This document shows, one piece after another, positions 8,040-15,765 of a stretch of 64,000 bases of DNA. How positions within the stretch are numbered: position 1 is the first letter of the stretch; every line of letters begins with the position of its first letter. The notes below the pieces were generated by a model. It searched no databases, was not told the origin of the DNA, and saw only the letters and a list, made by a program, of their open reading frames with translations. The stretch is from BOG-908 sp963751795 (lineage in GTDB: Bacteria; Pseudomonadota; Alphaproteobacteria; Acetobacterales; Acetobacteraceae). Both the position numbers and the translations under genes were made by a program. The stretch is taken from the NCBI GenBank assembly GCA_963751795.1, contig CAVVVI010000002.1:496001-560000 (forward strand), in the 5' to 3' direction.

Positions 8040-8680
8040 GCATTTCGGGTGCCGCGCGGCGGGGGGTTTGCCTGGTGATCGCCGCGCCCTCCGGAGCCGG
8101 CAAGAGCTCGATCGTGCGGGCGTTGCTGGCGCGTGACCCGAGCCTGCGCGCTTCGGTGAGCGTGACGACCCGGGCGCCGCGGCCGGGGGAAGTGGAGGGG
8201 CGAGACTACAGCTTCATCACCATGGATCGTTTCGCCGCAATGGCCGCTTCGGGCGCGCTGCTGGAGCATGCCATCGTTTTCGGGCGCGGATATGGGACGC
8301 CGCTGGCGGCGGTGCAGGGCCACCTCGAGGCCGGGCGCGATGTTCTGCTCGACATCGACTGGCAGGGATGGCGGCAGTTGCGGGCGGCGTTGCCGGGCGA
8401 TGCGGTGGGGGTGTTCGTGCTGCCGCCGTCATTGGCTGCGCTGGAGGCGCGGCTGCGGGGACGGGGCAGCGATGCGCCGGCCGAGGTGGCGCGGCGGATG
8501 GCGGCGGCGCGCGACGAGATGGTGCACTGGTCGGAGTTTGACCACGTGGTGGTCAATGAGGTGTTCGCGGCCTGTGTGGAGACGGTGGCCTCTATAATAG
8601 TGGCGGCGCGCTGCGCGGTGGGGCGCAGCACAGGGGCGGCGCGGCTGGTGACGGGCATGCTGGGGGATCCGCCAGCCTAG
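8027..8680 (+). CDS. gmk: guanylate kinase
   Basis: Phosphorylates GMP to GDP with ATP (cytoplasmic nucleotide metabolism). The 217-residue product has the P-loop APSGAGKSS (20-28), the GMP-binding segment VTTRAPRPGEVEGRDYSF, and the LLDIDWQG block before the lid region. ATG 8027 is chosen because the family begins about 12-15 residues before the P-loop; the frame extends to 7817 without homology. The ribosome site is weak. The TAG stop overlaps the stop codon of the convergent repressor gene (4-base overlap at 8677-8680). Confidence 0.94.
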   Translation: MDEVSISGAARRGVCLVIAAPSGAGKSSIVRALLARDPSLRASVSVTTRAPRPGEVEGRDYSFITMDRFAAMAASGALLEHAIVFGRGYGTPLAAVQGHLEAGRDVLLDIDWQGWRQLRAALPGDAVGVFVLPPSLAALEARLRGRGSDAPAEVARRMAAARDEMVHWSEFDHVVVNEVFAACVETVASIIVAARCAVGRSTGAARLVTGMLGDPPA

Positions 8681-9006
8681 CGGTGGCGGGCCAGTTTGTG
8701 GGCGGTGCGCAGGATGAAGGTGCGGTCTTCCGGGTCGCAGGAGCGGTAGAGGCGGAGCATGGCGAGCTCGTCGCCGGTGGCGGGTTCGGTGGGGCTGCTG
8801 CCTTGGAGCAGGTGCTCGATCGAGGCGTCCAGCGCTTCGGCGATGCGGGTGATGTTGCCGCTGAGCTGCCCGGCGCGATCGGTTTCCCATTGTGCGACGG
8901 CGCTGCGGCTGACGCCGCAGGCGGTGGCGAGTTCGTCCTGGGTAAGGCCGCGGGCGCGGCGGAGGGCGCGGATGCGGGCGCCGACGGAGAGCGGGTCTTC
9001 GTGCAT
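8677..9006 (-). CDS. XRE-family (Cro/CI-like) repressor
   Basis: A 109-residue protein with an N-terminal helix-turn-helix of the 434 Cro/CI type (about residues 8-62; LTQDELATACGVSRSAVAQWE is the core) and a short helical C-terminal tail. There is no S24 peptidase domain, so it is not self-cleaving. It is divergent from the HTH gene at 9107, with a 100-base gap containing a promoter-like TTGACA and CTAAC/GTTAG palindromes, the layout of a phage immunity switch. Its stop codon overlaps that of gmk. It probably represses the rightward genes of the element. Confidence 0.85.
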   Translation of the reverse strand: MHEDPLSVGARIRALRRARGLTQDELATACGVSRSAVAQWETDRAGQLSGNITRIAEALDASIEHLLQGSSPTEPATGDELAMLRLYRSCDPEDRTFILRTAHKLARHR

Positions 9007-9029
9007 GCGGTAGGTTTACGCTAGAGATG

Positions 9030-9089
9030 CTAACAAAACCAGATAACGACGTTGACAAAGTTGTGTCAGTGATCCTAACGTTCTGTTAG
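9030..9089 (+). promoter_or_regulatory. candidate phage promoter and repressor operators
   Basis: Inside the divergent gap, TTGACA at 9052-9057 could be a -35 box for the rightward gene, with a poor -10 about 17-18 bases on. CTAAC at 9030-9034 recurs at 9075-9079 as half of an inverted repeat CTAAC-N5-GTTAG (9075-9089). These arms flank the promoter region symmetrically enough to be operators of the adjacent XRE repressor. Both assignments are by eye. Confidence 0.4.
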
Positions 9090-9106
9090 TGAACGGGAGG
9101 AAGAGC

Positions 9107-9397
9107 GTGCGGGCGCATGTGCATTGGACGCCGGAGCTGGATGATCGGCTGCGAGGTTTGCGGACGGCCAACATGACGTGGGACGCCATCGCGCTCGCGA
9201 TGGGGCTGGGGCGGAACACGGTTTTGGAGCGCGGCCGCAAGATCGGTGCGCGGCGGCTGCGGCTCTGCGTGCCGGTAGCGGCCGAGGAGGCGCGGGACAG
9301 GCCGGCCCGCCAGGCCGGGCATCCGGAGACCTGGGGCTTGCTGACGGCAGGGACCTTGCTCGAGGGCGAGGCTTATCCCTATCCGGTTTTTCTTTAA
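9107..9397 (+). CDS. phage HTH DNA-binding protein
   Basis: A 96-residue protein. GTG 9107 is favoured over GTG 9089 because GGGAGGA sits seven bases ahead of it. The N-terminal half (HWTPELDDRLRGLRTANMTW followed by DAIALAMGLGRNTVLERGRKIG) has the tri-helical pattern of GcrA/sigma-like HTH domains: an acidic first helix, the W/A-x2-IA helix, and a recognition helix with RNTV. The C-terminal half is basic, then Pro-rich. It is the first rightward gene past the repressor, so a role as early or late activator is plausible. No specific family name can be given. Confidence 0.6.
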   Translation: MRAHVHWTPELDDRLRGLRTANMTWDAIALAMGLGRNTVLERGRKIGARRLRLCVPVAAEEARDRPARQAGHPETWGLLTAGTLLEGEAYPYPVFL

Positions 9398-9407
9398 GGA
9401 ACAAAGC

Positions 9408-9908
9408 ATGAACATATACGATTGGGCGCATGAGGGCCTGATGGACGAAGCGCCGGCGGGGCGGTCGCGGCCGGTGGACGCGGCGTTCATCATCGCGCGG
9501 CTGGAGGAGGCGGGGGCGACGCTGCTGGCGCTGCCGAGCAGCGGCTATTCGACGCGGCTGAAGGTGAGCCACCTCGACGTGATGCAGGAGGTTTGCGAGG
9601 CGGCGGGGGATGCGGAGGGGCCGATCCGGCCGCCGGTGCCCTCCGCTTCGAGGATCACCCGTATGGACGAGGCTTTGGGATGGATCGTGCTGATCCCGCG
9701 TGACCGCACGGTGCTGCGCCGGATCGTGGGCGCGCGCAGCCTGGTCAGTCCGGTGACGGAGCGGCACCTGTTTTCCTGGCGCCGGCTGGGGGGTGTGATG
9801 GGGGCTGACCATAAGGCGGTGCAGCGCTGGCACGCCCAGGGGATTGCCATGCTTGTGGCTGCGGTGGGTGCGTTGCAGATGCGGGATGAGGCCGGCGCGG
9901 CGCGGTGA
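9408..9908 (+). CDS. phage regulatory protein, DUF6362-like
   Basis: A 166-residue protein 10 bases after the preceding HTH gene, preceded by AAGGAACAAAGC. The C-terminal half, SWRRLGGVMGADHKAVQRWH, reads as a helix-turn-helix and is reminiscent of DUF6362-type phage proteins, in which an RV-WAR-like segment precedes an R-I-A-x-x-x-G-x-DHKTxxRWH helix. The N-terminal part (FIIARLEEAGATLLALPSSG) is helical with no recognised motif. It probably acts with the upstream HTH protein in transcriptional control or terminase recruitment; that is inference. Confidence 0.5.
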   Translation: MNIYDWAHEGLMDEAPAGRSRPVDAAFIIARLEEAGATLLALPSSGYSTRLKVSHLDVMQEVCEAAGDAEGPIRPPVPSASRITRMDEALGWIVLIPRDRTVLRRIVGARSLVSPVTERHLFSWRRLGGVMGADHKAVQRWHAQGIAMLVAAVGALQMRDEAGAAR

Positions 9909-9915
9909 CGTGCGG

Positions 9916-10266
9916 CTAGTCGTCGGTGAGCGCCAGGTTGAGTGCGTAGCGGCATCGGGGTGTGACGAGCGTGCCGGTGATCTGCGTGCCGGCGAGTTGC
10001 CCGGCGAAGGTGAGGCGGTAGGGGTGCTTGTCCGCGCCGGTGAGGGTTGTGCTGGCCGACAGTTCGCTGCCGGCCAGCATGCCTTGCAGCGTGAGTGTGC
10101 CGTCGTTGGGTGCGAGCACGATGGAGGTGCCGCGGCGGGTGAGGGTGGCGTGGCTGGCTGGGTCGCAGGCGCCGGCGATGGGGCGCTGCGGGCCGGCATA
10201 GGTTCGGGTTTCCGCCAGGCCGGTGCAGGCGGCCAGCACGAGGAGCGCGGGGAGGGTGCGGTGCAT
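9916..10266 (-). CDS. small lipoprotein of the phage region
   Basis: A 116-residue protein read leftward against its neighbours. The N-terminus MHRTLPALLVLAACTG is a lipoprotein signal with lipobox LAAC (Cys14). The mature part is a small beta-rich domain of two alternating Thr/Gly-rich halves with two further cysteines (Cys34 in GACDP and one in TPRCRY) that could form a disulfide. It lies between the early genes and the terminase, convergent with the DUF6362-like gene (7 bases apart). A minus-strand gene expressed from the lysogen fits a lysogenic-conversion or exclusion lipoprotein; function is unknown. Confidence 0.6.
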   Translation of the reverse strand: MHRTLPALLVLAACTGLAETRTYAGPQRPIAGACDPASHATLTRRGTSIVLAPNDGTLTLQGMLAGSELSASTTLTGADKHPYRLTFAGQLAGTQITGTLVTPRCRYALNLALTDD

Positions 10267-10358
10267 GCCGCCTGTGTAGCATTGCTGGCCGTGATCCGGG
10301 CCAGTCTAACCGCTGCGTCGGCGATTGGAGTTATTTTGCGGAGCGCGCGTTTTTATGG

Positions 10359-10388
10359 TTGCCCAGAACGCCCAACTTTAGGTATATT
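10359..10388 (+). promoter_or_regulatory. candidate late promoter
   Basis: TTGCCC at 10359-10364 and TATATT at 10383-10388 are separated by 18 bases in an AT-rich pocket (10321-10400) of otherwise GC-rich DNA. It is the best sigma70-like match in the 255-base gap 10267-10521 and points at the terminase operon. No terminator or gene is seen in the rest of this gap. Confidence 0.4.
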
Positions 10389-10521
10389 TTCATTAACGAT
10401 GGCGGTTTGAGCGGACGAGCGGCTCGCTGCAGCGTTTCATTCTCTTCTAGTGCACACAGACATGGCCGGTTCGCCATCGCGTTGAGCTAGGTGGAAAGTC
10501 TTATGCGGGTTGGGAGGGCTC

Positions 10522-10833
10522 ATGGCTGAGGACGCTACCTCTCCGTTGGACGTGTTGCTGCAGGCGATGCGGTTGCGATGGCAGGCGGGTGCGGTTGATG
10601 AGGCGGTGGCGCTGGCCAAGGCGGCCGCGCCGTATGTGCATGCCAAGCCGACGGGCGGCCGGGGGGCGGCTTCGTTCGGCAAGATGGGGGATGACGAGCT
10701 GGATGAGCTGTGCGCAGCCGCTCTCTACAGAGCGCCGGATACGGGGGGGTATTCGGGAGAGTTCTTGAAGGCTGGTGCAACGTGGCGCTGGTGCCCTCCG
10801 GCCAGTTGCCGGCGCGACACCATCTGCGGGTGA
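10522..10833 (+). CDS. small terminase-like protein
   Basis: A 103-residue frame starting at ATG 10522, with GGGAGGGCTC before it. The first 60 residues (PLDVLLQAMRLRWQAG and AVALAKAAAPYVHAKP) match the pattern of small-terminase-like proteins of alphaproteobacterial prophages, which carry a PLxxML..AxxxAPYVHxK segment. After about residue 73 the translation becomes Trp/Cys/Arg-rich and looks non-native. It passes through a run of seven G (10743-10749), and the downstream part overlaps the large terminase in another frame by 124 bases. The natural product may therefore end early or be joined to the large subunit by frameshift. Confidence 0.6.
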   Translation: MAEDATSPLDVLLQAMRLRWQAGAVDEAVALAKAAAPYVHAKPTGGRGAASFGKMGDDELDELCAAALYRAPDTGGYSGEFLKAGATWRWCPPASCRRDTICG

Positions 10834-12095
10834 TCCGGGCACTCGAGGAAGTGGAGCGCGGCAAGACGCGGCGGTTGATGCTGCTGCTGCCGCCCGGTTC
10901 GGCGAAGAGCACTTATGCGAGCCGCTTCTTCCCGGCGTGGTGGATTGCGCGCCAGCCGCAGAGCTCGGTGATCATGGCGTGCCATACGGCGCGGCTGGCC
11001 GAGCATTTCGGGCGGAGCGTGCGGGGGTTGCTCGACGAGCATTGCGGCCGGCTTGGGCTGCAGCTGCGCACCGATGCGCGGGCGGCGGGGCGTTTCGTGA
11101 CGGACCGGGGCGGCGAATTTTTCGGCATCGGCGTGCATGGCGCGGTGACGGGGCGCCGCGCCGATCTGGCGGTGATCGACGATCCGGTGCGCAGCTTTGC
11201 GGATGCGGAGAGTTTTTCGGCGCGTGAGCATCTGTGGGATTGGTTCCGTTCCGAACTGGTGACGCGGATGAAGCCGCAGGGGCGGATGGTGTTGGTGATG
11301 ACGCGCTGGCACGTGGACGACCTGGCCGGGCGGCTGATGCAGCAGGGCGGGTGGGCGACAATCCGGCTGCCCGCCTTGGCCGAGCCTTTCGACCAGATGG
11401 GGCGCGACCCGGGTGCGGCGCTGTGGCCGGAATGGGAGGACCGGGCGGCCATCGAGGCCAAGCGGGCGATGCTGGGCGAGCGGCAGTTCGCCGCCCTGTT
11501 CCAGCAGGCGCCGCTGCGGGAAGGCGGGCAGGTTTTCGACGTGCGCGGCATGCGCAGCGTGGATGGTGTGCCCGAGGGTGTGGCGGTGCGGGCTTGGGAT
11601 CTTGCCGGATCTTCCGACAGCTCGGGCGATCCGGACTGGACGGTTGGCGTGCGGTTGGTGCGCGACCCGACCAATGCGGTGTTTATCGACGACGTTGTAC
11701 GGTTTCGGGCGGCATCGGGCGACGTGGCAACGCGCATTCGTGCGGTGGCTGCTTCCGACGGGACGGCGGTGACGGTCGGCTTGCCGCAGGATCCGGGGCA
11801 GGCGGGCAAGAGCCAGGTGATGTTCCTGACGCAGACGCTGGCCGGTTTTCGTGTGATTGCCACACCGGAGACCGGATCGAAGACGTTGCGGGCTTCGCCG
11901 ATTGCCGCACAGATCGGCAACGGGACCGTGGCGATGCGCCGGGCAGCTTGGAATGCGGTGTTCCTGGATGAGCTGGCGAGTTTTCCCAACGGCCGCAAGG
12001 ATGACCAGGTGGACGCGCTGGCGCGGGCGTTCGCGATGCTGCTGGGCATCGGCGGGCCGGCGCGGTTTGCCAGCACGTCATTCCTGTCGCGTTAG
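10710..12095 (+). CDS. terL: phage terminase large subunit
   Basis: DNA-packaging motor: an ATPase that pumps DNA through the portal plus a nuclease that cuts concatemers. With the first available start (GTG 10710) the product is 461 residues. The Walker A-like motif PPGSAKST lies near residues 61-68 and Walker B is LAVIDDP (about 150-156). The C-terminal RNaseH-like nuclease shows acidic positions in AWDLAGSSDSSGDPDWTVG and KDDQVDALARA. GTG 10782 and GTG 10791 are alternative starts, and no good ribosome site marks any of them. Native N-terminal residues (VFGRVLEGW) begin just after the G7 run, consistent with entry by -1 frameshift from the upstream ORF. Confidence 0.9.
   Translation: MRSRSLQSAGYGGVFGRVLEGWCNVALVPSGQLPARHHLRVIRALEEVERGKTRRLMLLLPPGSAKSTYASRFFPAWWIARQPQSSVIMACHTARLAEHFGRSVRGLLDEHCGRLGLQLRTDARAAGRFVTDRGGEFFGIGVHGAVTGRRADLAVIDDPVRSFADAESFSAREHLWDWFRSELVTRMKPQGRMVLVMTRWHVDDLAGRLMQQGGWATIRLPALAEPFDQMGRDPGAALWPEWEDRAAIEAKRAMLGERQFAALFQQAPLREGGQVFDVRGMRSVDGVPEGVAVRAWDLAGSSDSSGDPDWTVGVRLVRDPTNAVFIDDVVRFRAASGDVATRIRAVAASDGTAVTVGLPQDPGQAGKSQVMFLTQTLAGFRVIATPETGSKTLRASPIAAQIGNGTVAMRRAAWNAVFLDELASFPNGRKDDQVDALARAFAMLLGIGGPARFASTSFLSR
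10743..10749 (+). other. in-phase -1 slippery heptamer (seven G)
   Basis: The small-terminase frame reads ACG GGG GGG TAT across this run, so the heptamer is G GGG GGG in the phase required for -1 slippage. A shift places the ribosome on GTA TTC GGG, the large-terminase frame. Polymerase slippage or a one-base sequencing error would have the same effect. Confidence 0.4.
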
Positions 12096-12116
12096 GCATA
12101 GTCGAGGAGGTTGGGA

Positions 12117-13520
12117 GTGTACCGCACGATTTGCGATCTGATGCCGGCCGACGGGGATTATTCCGAGCGGACGCGGCAGCTCAATTTGATGCAGAAGCTG
12201 CTGGACGGCAGTTTTTACGACGCGCTGCCGTATGAGTTTCACGAGGAGCGTTCCGCGGCGGGTGAGTATATTCCGTTGCGGTTGCGGCGCCCATCGGTGC
12301 GGTACGGGTTGGTGCGGCTGGTTGTCGAGGACAGTGTGGCGCTGTTGTTCAGCGAGGGCCATTTTCCGGCTTTCGAATTGCCCGATCCGCTGGTGCGTGA
12401 GGTGCTGGCATCGGTGGTGCGCGATGTTCGGCTGAACGCGGTGATGGTGGAAGCGGGGCTACGGGGTGCGATCGGCTCGGTGGCGCTGCTGTTGCGGGTG
12501 CTGCGCGGGCGGATCTTCGTCGATGTGATGGAGACGCCTTACCTGTGGCCGGAATGGGCGGCGGATGCGCCGGATATGCTGAGCCGCGTGACCGAGCGCT
12601 ACAAGGTGAGCGGTGCCGATCTGGCCGCACAGGGATTTACCGTGCCCGATATCGGCGCGGCCTATTGGTTTAGGCGGGTTTGGGACGATCAGTTCGAGCG
12701 TTGGTATGAGCCGCAGCTGGTGGGCTCGGCCGGGCCGCCAGTGCCGGATGATGCGCGGACGGTGCGGCATGGGCTCGGTTTTGTGCCGGTGGTCTGGATC
12801 AAGAACTTGCCTGGCGGAAGCGGGGTGGATGGTGCGTGTACGTTCCGCAGTGCGGTCGATACCGGGATCGAGATCGATTACCAGCTGAGCCAGGCGGGGC
12901 GGGGGTTGAAATATAGCAGCGACCCGACCTTGCTGATCCGCGAGCCCGCGGGAATGGATGGCACCATGGTGCGGGGCGCCGCCAATGCGCTGGTGGTGAG
13001 CGAGAAGGGTGATGCCAAGCTGCTCGAGATTGGCGGCACGGCGAGCCAGGCCGTGATCGACTATGTGCGCATTTTGCGGGATCTGGCGCTGGAATGTTTG
13101 CACGGTAATCGTGCGGAGGCCAACCGGCTGACGGCACCGGCGAGCGGCCGGGCATTGCAGCTGATGAACCAGGGTTTGCTGTGGCTCGCCGACAATCTGC
13201 GCGTGAGTTACGGCGAGGGTGCGTTGGTGGCGCTGGCGCGCATGATCCTGGCCGCCAGCCAGGTTTATGCGTTGCGGGTGGAGGGCCGCGTGCTGCCGCC
13301 ATTGCCGGTGACGGCACCGATCAGCCTGCGCTGGCCGGATTGGTATCCCGATGATGCGCTGGACGCGCAGCGAACGGCCGAGACGTTGATTGCGCTGGTG
13401 GCTGCCGGCCAGATGTCTCGCGAGACGGCGATGCGGGTGCTTTCCGCCGATTACGATATCGAGGATGTGGCTGCCGAACTGGCGCGCATCGAAGCCGAGC
13501 AAGCAGGGCTAAGGAGGTAG
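12117..13520 (+). CDS. phage portal protein (SPP1 gp6-like)
   Basis: Forms the dodecameric ring at one capsid vertex through which DNA enters and to which the tail connects. GTG 12117 is preferred because GAGGAGG lies seven bases upstream, whereas TTG 12111 abuts it; the product is 467 residues. An N-terminal helical and beta clip region is followed by a central stem with VPVVWIKNLPGG and a long helical crown (SQAVIDYVRILRDLALECLH). The C-terminal part has the RTAETLIALVAAGQMSRETA pattern typical of SPP1-type portals. It sits between terL and the scaffold-like gene. Confidence 0.8.
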   Translation: MYRTICDLMPADGDYSERTRQLNLMQKLLDGSFYDALPYEFHEERSAAGEYIPLRLRRPSVRYGLVRLVVEDSVALLFSEGHFPAFELPDPLVREVLASVVRDVRLNAVMVEAGLRGAIGSVALLLRVLRGRIFVDVMETPYLWPEWAADAPDMLSRVTERYKVSGADLAAQGFTVPDIGAAYWFRRVWDDQFERWYEPQLVGSAGPPVPDDARTVRHGLGFVPVVWIKNLPGGSGVDGACTFRSAVDTGIEIDYQLSQAGRGLKYSSDPTLLIREPAGMDGTMVRGAANALVVSEKGDAKLLEIGGTASQAVIDYVRILRDLALECLHGNRAEANRLTAPASGRALQLMNQGLLWLADNLRVSYGEGALVALARMILAASQVYALRVEGRVLPPLPVTAPISLRWPDWYPDDALDAQRTAETLIALVAAGQMSRETAMRVLSADYDIEDVAAELARIEAEQAGLRR

Positions 13521-13521
13521 G

Positions 13522-13929
13522 ATGAGCGAAGCCGAATCGGGCGATGGCGCCGACGACGGAGCGTTCCGGGCGTTGAAGCTGCACGCCGAGACGCTGGAGC
13601 GGCAATTGCACGAGGCTGAGACGCGCTCGGCGGTGCAGCTGCGGCAAGCCGAACTGCGGGCCGAGGCCGTGCGGGCCGGTATCGTCGATATCGATGGGTT
13701 GCGGCTGCTGGACGGCGAGACGTGGTCACCGGCCAGGGATGCGGCACCGGTGGCTGCCAGCGAGGTGATCGGCAAGCTGCGGCGCGATAAGCCTTGGCTG
13801 TTCGGCGCGAGCCATTCGAGCAGTGCTGGTGCGGCACCGGTGGCGGCGCCGGTGCGCCGGCGGCTGGCGACGGACATGAGCCTTGAGGAATGGCGTGCTG
13901 CGCGGGCGGATTTGCTGCGGCGGCGATGA
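13522..13929 (+). CDS. scaffold-like head assembly protein
   Basis: A 135-residue, strongly charged protein starting one base after the portal stop, with AAGGAGG before the ATG. Residues 15-55 form a predicted coiled coil (LKLHAETLERQLHEAETRSA). A Ser/Ala/Pro-rich linker leads to a C-terminal basic helix (EEWRAARADLLRRR). Small size, a coiled coil with a basic C-terminal hook, and a position between portal and capsid are what scaffolding proteins show. No protease domain is present. The assignment is by position and composition. Confidence 0.55.
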   Translation: MSEAESGDGADDGAFRALKLHAETLERQLHEAETRSAVQLRQAELRAEAVRAGIVDIDGLRLLDGETWSPARDAAPVAASEVIGKLRRDKPWLFGASHSSSAGAAPVAAPVRRRLATDMSLEEWRAARADLLRRR

Positions 13930-13963
13930 GGCAGGCTTGAGGCACGATTTTCTGACGTAACAC

Positions 13964-13985
13964 AGGGGGCATGGCCCCCTTTTTC
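13964..13985 (+). terminator. terminator-like hairpin between scaffold and capsid genes
   Basis: AGGGGGC (13964-13970), loop ATG, GCCCCCT (13974-13980), then TTTTCTTT. A 7-bp GC stem with a T-tract is a plausible intrinsic terminator inside the late operon. It could attenuate read-through, protect a processed capsid mRNA end, or be overcome by antitermination. Confidence 0.5.
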
Positions 13986-13998
13986 TTTGGGGATACGC

Positions 13999-15327
13999 AT
14001 GGGCATTTCCAACTTTCCGGCCGCGCTGCAGCCGATCATCCAGCAGGGTTTTCTGGAGCGCGAGTTTCAGCAGGCGATGCGCTCGCGGATCGGCTATCGG
14101 GCCTGCGCCGACCGGGAGGATTTCTCCGTGGGCATCGGCGAGACGCTGACCAAGACCCGCGCCGGGCTGCGCCCTGCGGTGACGCTGCCGATTGCCGCCT
14201 CGGCCAACACGAATCTCGATAACGGGCTGACGCCGGGTACGTGGAACGTGGAGCAGTTCACGCTTACGCTGAACCACTATGCGGCGACGATGGATCTGAA
14301 CATGGTCACCAGTCGCGTGGCGATTGCCAGCCAGTTCTTGCAGAACGCCTATGTGAATGGCGAGCAGGCAGCGCGCAGCCTGGACGATTTGGCGCGCAAC
14401 GCGCTGTTTGCGGCGTATTTCAGCGGTAACACCCGGGTGCGGCTGACATTGGCGAGCGCCGGACCGCAAGTGGCGGTGGACGACATTCGCGGCTTCCAGA
14501 CCGCCTTCGTGAACGGGCTGCAGCAGAGCGTCAGTTCGGGCAACCCGCTTTCGGTGACGATCGGCGCCAATGTGTATACGCTGGTGGGCGTTGGGCCGGA
14601 CGCGACCAACATGACGACGACGCCGGGTGGGCAGAGTGGGACGTTGACCCTGTCGGGCAATGTGAGTGTTGCTGACGGCACGTTGGGCAGCACTGTGCAG
14701 GCCGCCACGGGTGCGTTGATCTTGCGGCCGGGCGCACGGACCAATACCGGGCTGCTGACGGTTGGTGACACCCTGTCGATGACCAACATCCTCGATGCCG
14801 TGGCGGGGCTGCGGGTGAATGCCGTGCCGGACATTGACGGGGCGTATAACTGCTACCTCGACCCCATCAGTGCGCGGCAATTGTTTGCCGACCAGGATTT
14901 CCAGCGCCTGTTCATCGGCTCGACGTCGGCCAACGAGATCTTCCGGCCGGGCCAGGGCGTCGTGAACGAGTTCCTGGGGCTGCGGTTCGTGCTGACGACC
15001 GAATCGTTCCTGCAGCCGCATCCGACGATTGCGGGCGGCATCGTTCGCCGGCCGATCGTTTGCGGGCAGGGTGCGCTAATCGAGGGTGATTTCGCCGGTA
15101 TGGCCGCCGACGACGTGGCGCCAAAAGACGCCATCGTGTCGCTGGTGGACGGCGTGTGCATGGTGACACGCGAGCCGATCGACCGGTTGCAGCAGATCAT
15201 CGCGCAGTCCTGGTATTGGATCGGCGGTTTTTGTGCGCCGACGGACACTACGACGAACAGCCTGACGGTGCCGACGTCGACCAACGCGAATTTCAAGCGT
15301 GCGGTGATGATCGAGCACATGGGCTGA
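13999..15327 (+). CDS. major capsid protein (P22-coat-like)
   Basis: The shell subunit. ATG 13999 follows GGGGATACGC; the product is 442 residues. The N-terminal segment (NFPAALQPIIQQGFLEREFQ) and the following VGIGETLTKTRAGLRPA region fit P22/N4-type coat proteins. A Gly/Thr-rich insertion around residues 185-245 (PGGQSGTLTLSGNVSVADGT) resembles an Ig-like or insertion domain. The C-terminus returns to beta strands that end in NANFKRAVMIEHMG. Strong expression is likely, as the gene has its own spacing and follows the hairpin. The assignment rests on position, size and fold-like pattern. Confidence 0.8.
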   Translation: MGISNFPAALQPIIQQGFLEREFQQAMRSRIGYRACADREDFSVGIGETLTKTRAGLRPAVTLPIAASANTNLDNGLTPGTWNVEQFTLTLNHYAATMDLNMVTSRVAIASQFLQNAYVNGEQAARSLDDLARNALFAAYFSGNTRVRLTLASAGPQVAVDDIRGFQTAFVNGLQQSVSSGNPLSVTIGANVYTLVGVGPDATNMTTTPGGQSGTLTLSGNVSVADGTLGSTVQAATGALILRPGARTNTGLLTVGDTLSMTNILDAVAGLRVNAVPDIDGAYNCYLDPISARQLFADQDFQRLFIGSTSANEIFRPGQGVVNEFLGLRFVLTTESFLQPHPTIAGGIVRRPIVCGQGALIEGDFAGMAADDVAPKDAIVSLVDGVCMVTREPIDRLQQIIAQSWYWIGGFCAPTDTTTNSLTVPTSTNANFKRAVMIEHMG

Positions 15328-15390
15328 CGCCGGCGGCCGGGCTGTTGCGGTGCTGACCTGGCCGGCCTTGTGCCGGGGCGGAGGGGATGG

Positions 15391-15765
15391 ATGCTGACCG
15401 ATCAGCAGAAGACCGATGTGCGACGGTTCTGTGGCTACCCTGCATATGGCGCTTCGCCGGCCGGCAACAACGGCTGGAGATTTTACACTGCCTACGGGTT
15501 GCTGGAATACCGGATGAACAATCTGTCGGCGGCGGAGATCGCGGTGGTGGCCGGCTATCTTTCGACATTGGGCCAGCTCGAGGCGGCGGTGCCGGGATCG
15601 AGCGCGAACCTGGACACCGACGCCGCGGCGAGCTGGCGGCATAACCGCGACGAGGTGGCGCATCGCTCGCAGTTGTTCGACGGCTGGTGCCGGCGACTTT
15701 GCGGGTTTTTCGGGGTGACGCCCGGAGATGCGCTGGGGCGTGCTGGCGTGAGTTGGATGGTTTGA
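15391..15765 (+). CDS. phage head-completion/connector protein
   Basis: A 124-residue helical protein starting at ATG 15391 (GGAGGGGATGG upstream), first in the block between capsid and sheath. Helical DQQKTDVRRFCGYPAYG opens the protein; the C-terminal half contains HRSQLFDGWCRRLCGFFGV. Similar small helical proteins after the capsid gene act as adaptors or stoppers beneath the portal (gp15/gp16-like). No family motif is certain. Its TGA overlaps the next ATG, so the pair is translationally coupled. Confidence 0.5.
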   Translation: MLTDQQKTDVRRFCGYPAYGASPAGNNGWRFYTAYGLLEYRMNNLSAAEIAVVAGYLSTLGQLEAAVPGSSANLDTDAAASWRHNRDEVAHRSQLFDGWCRRLCGFFGVTPGDALGRAGVSWMV

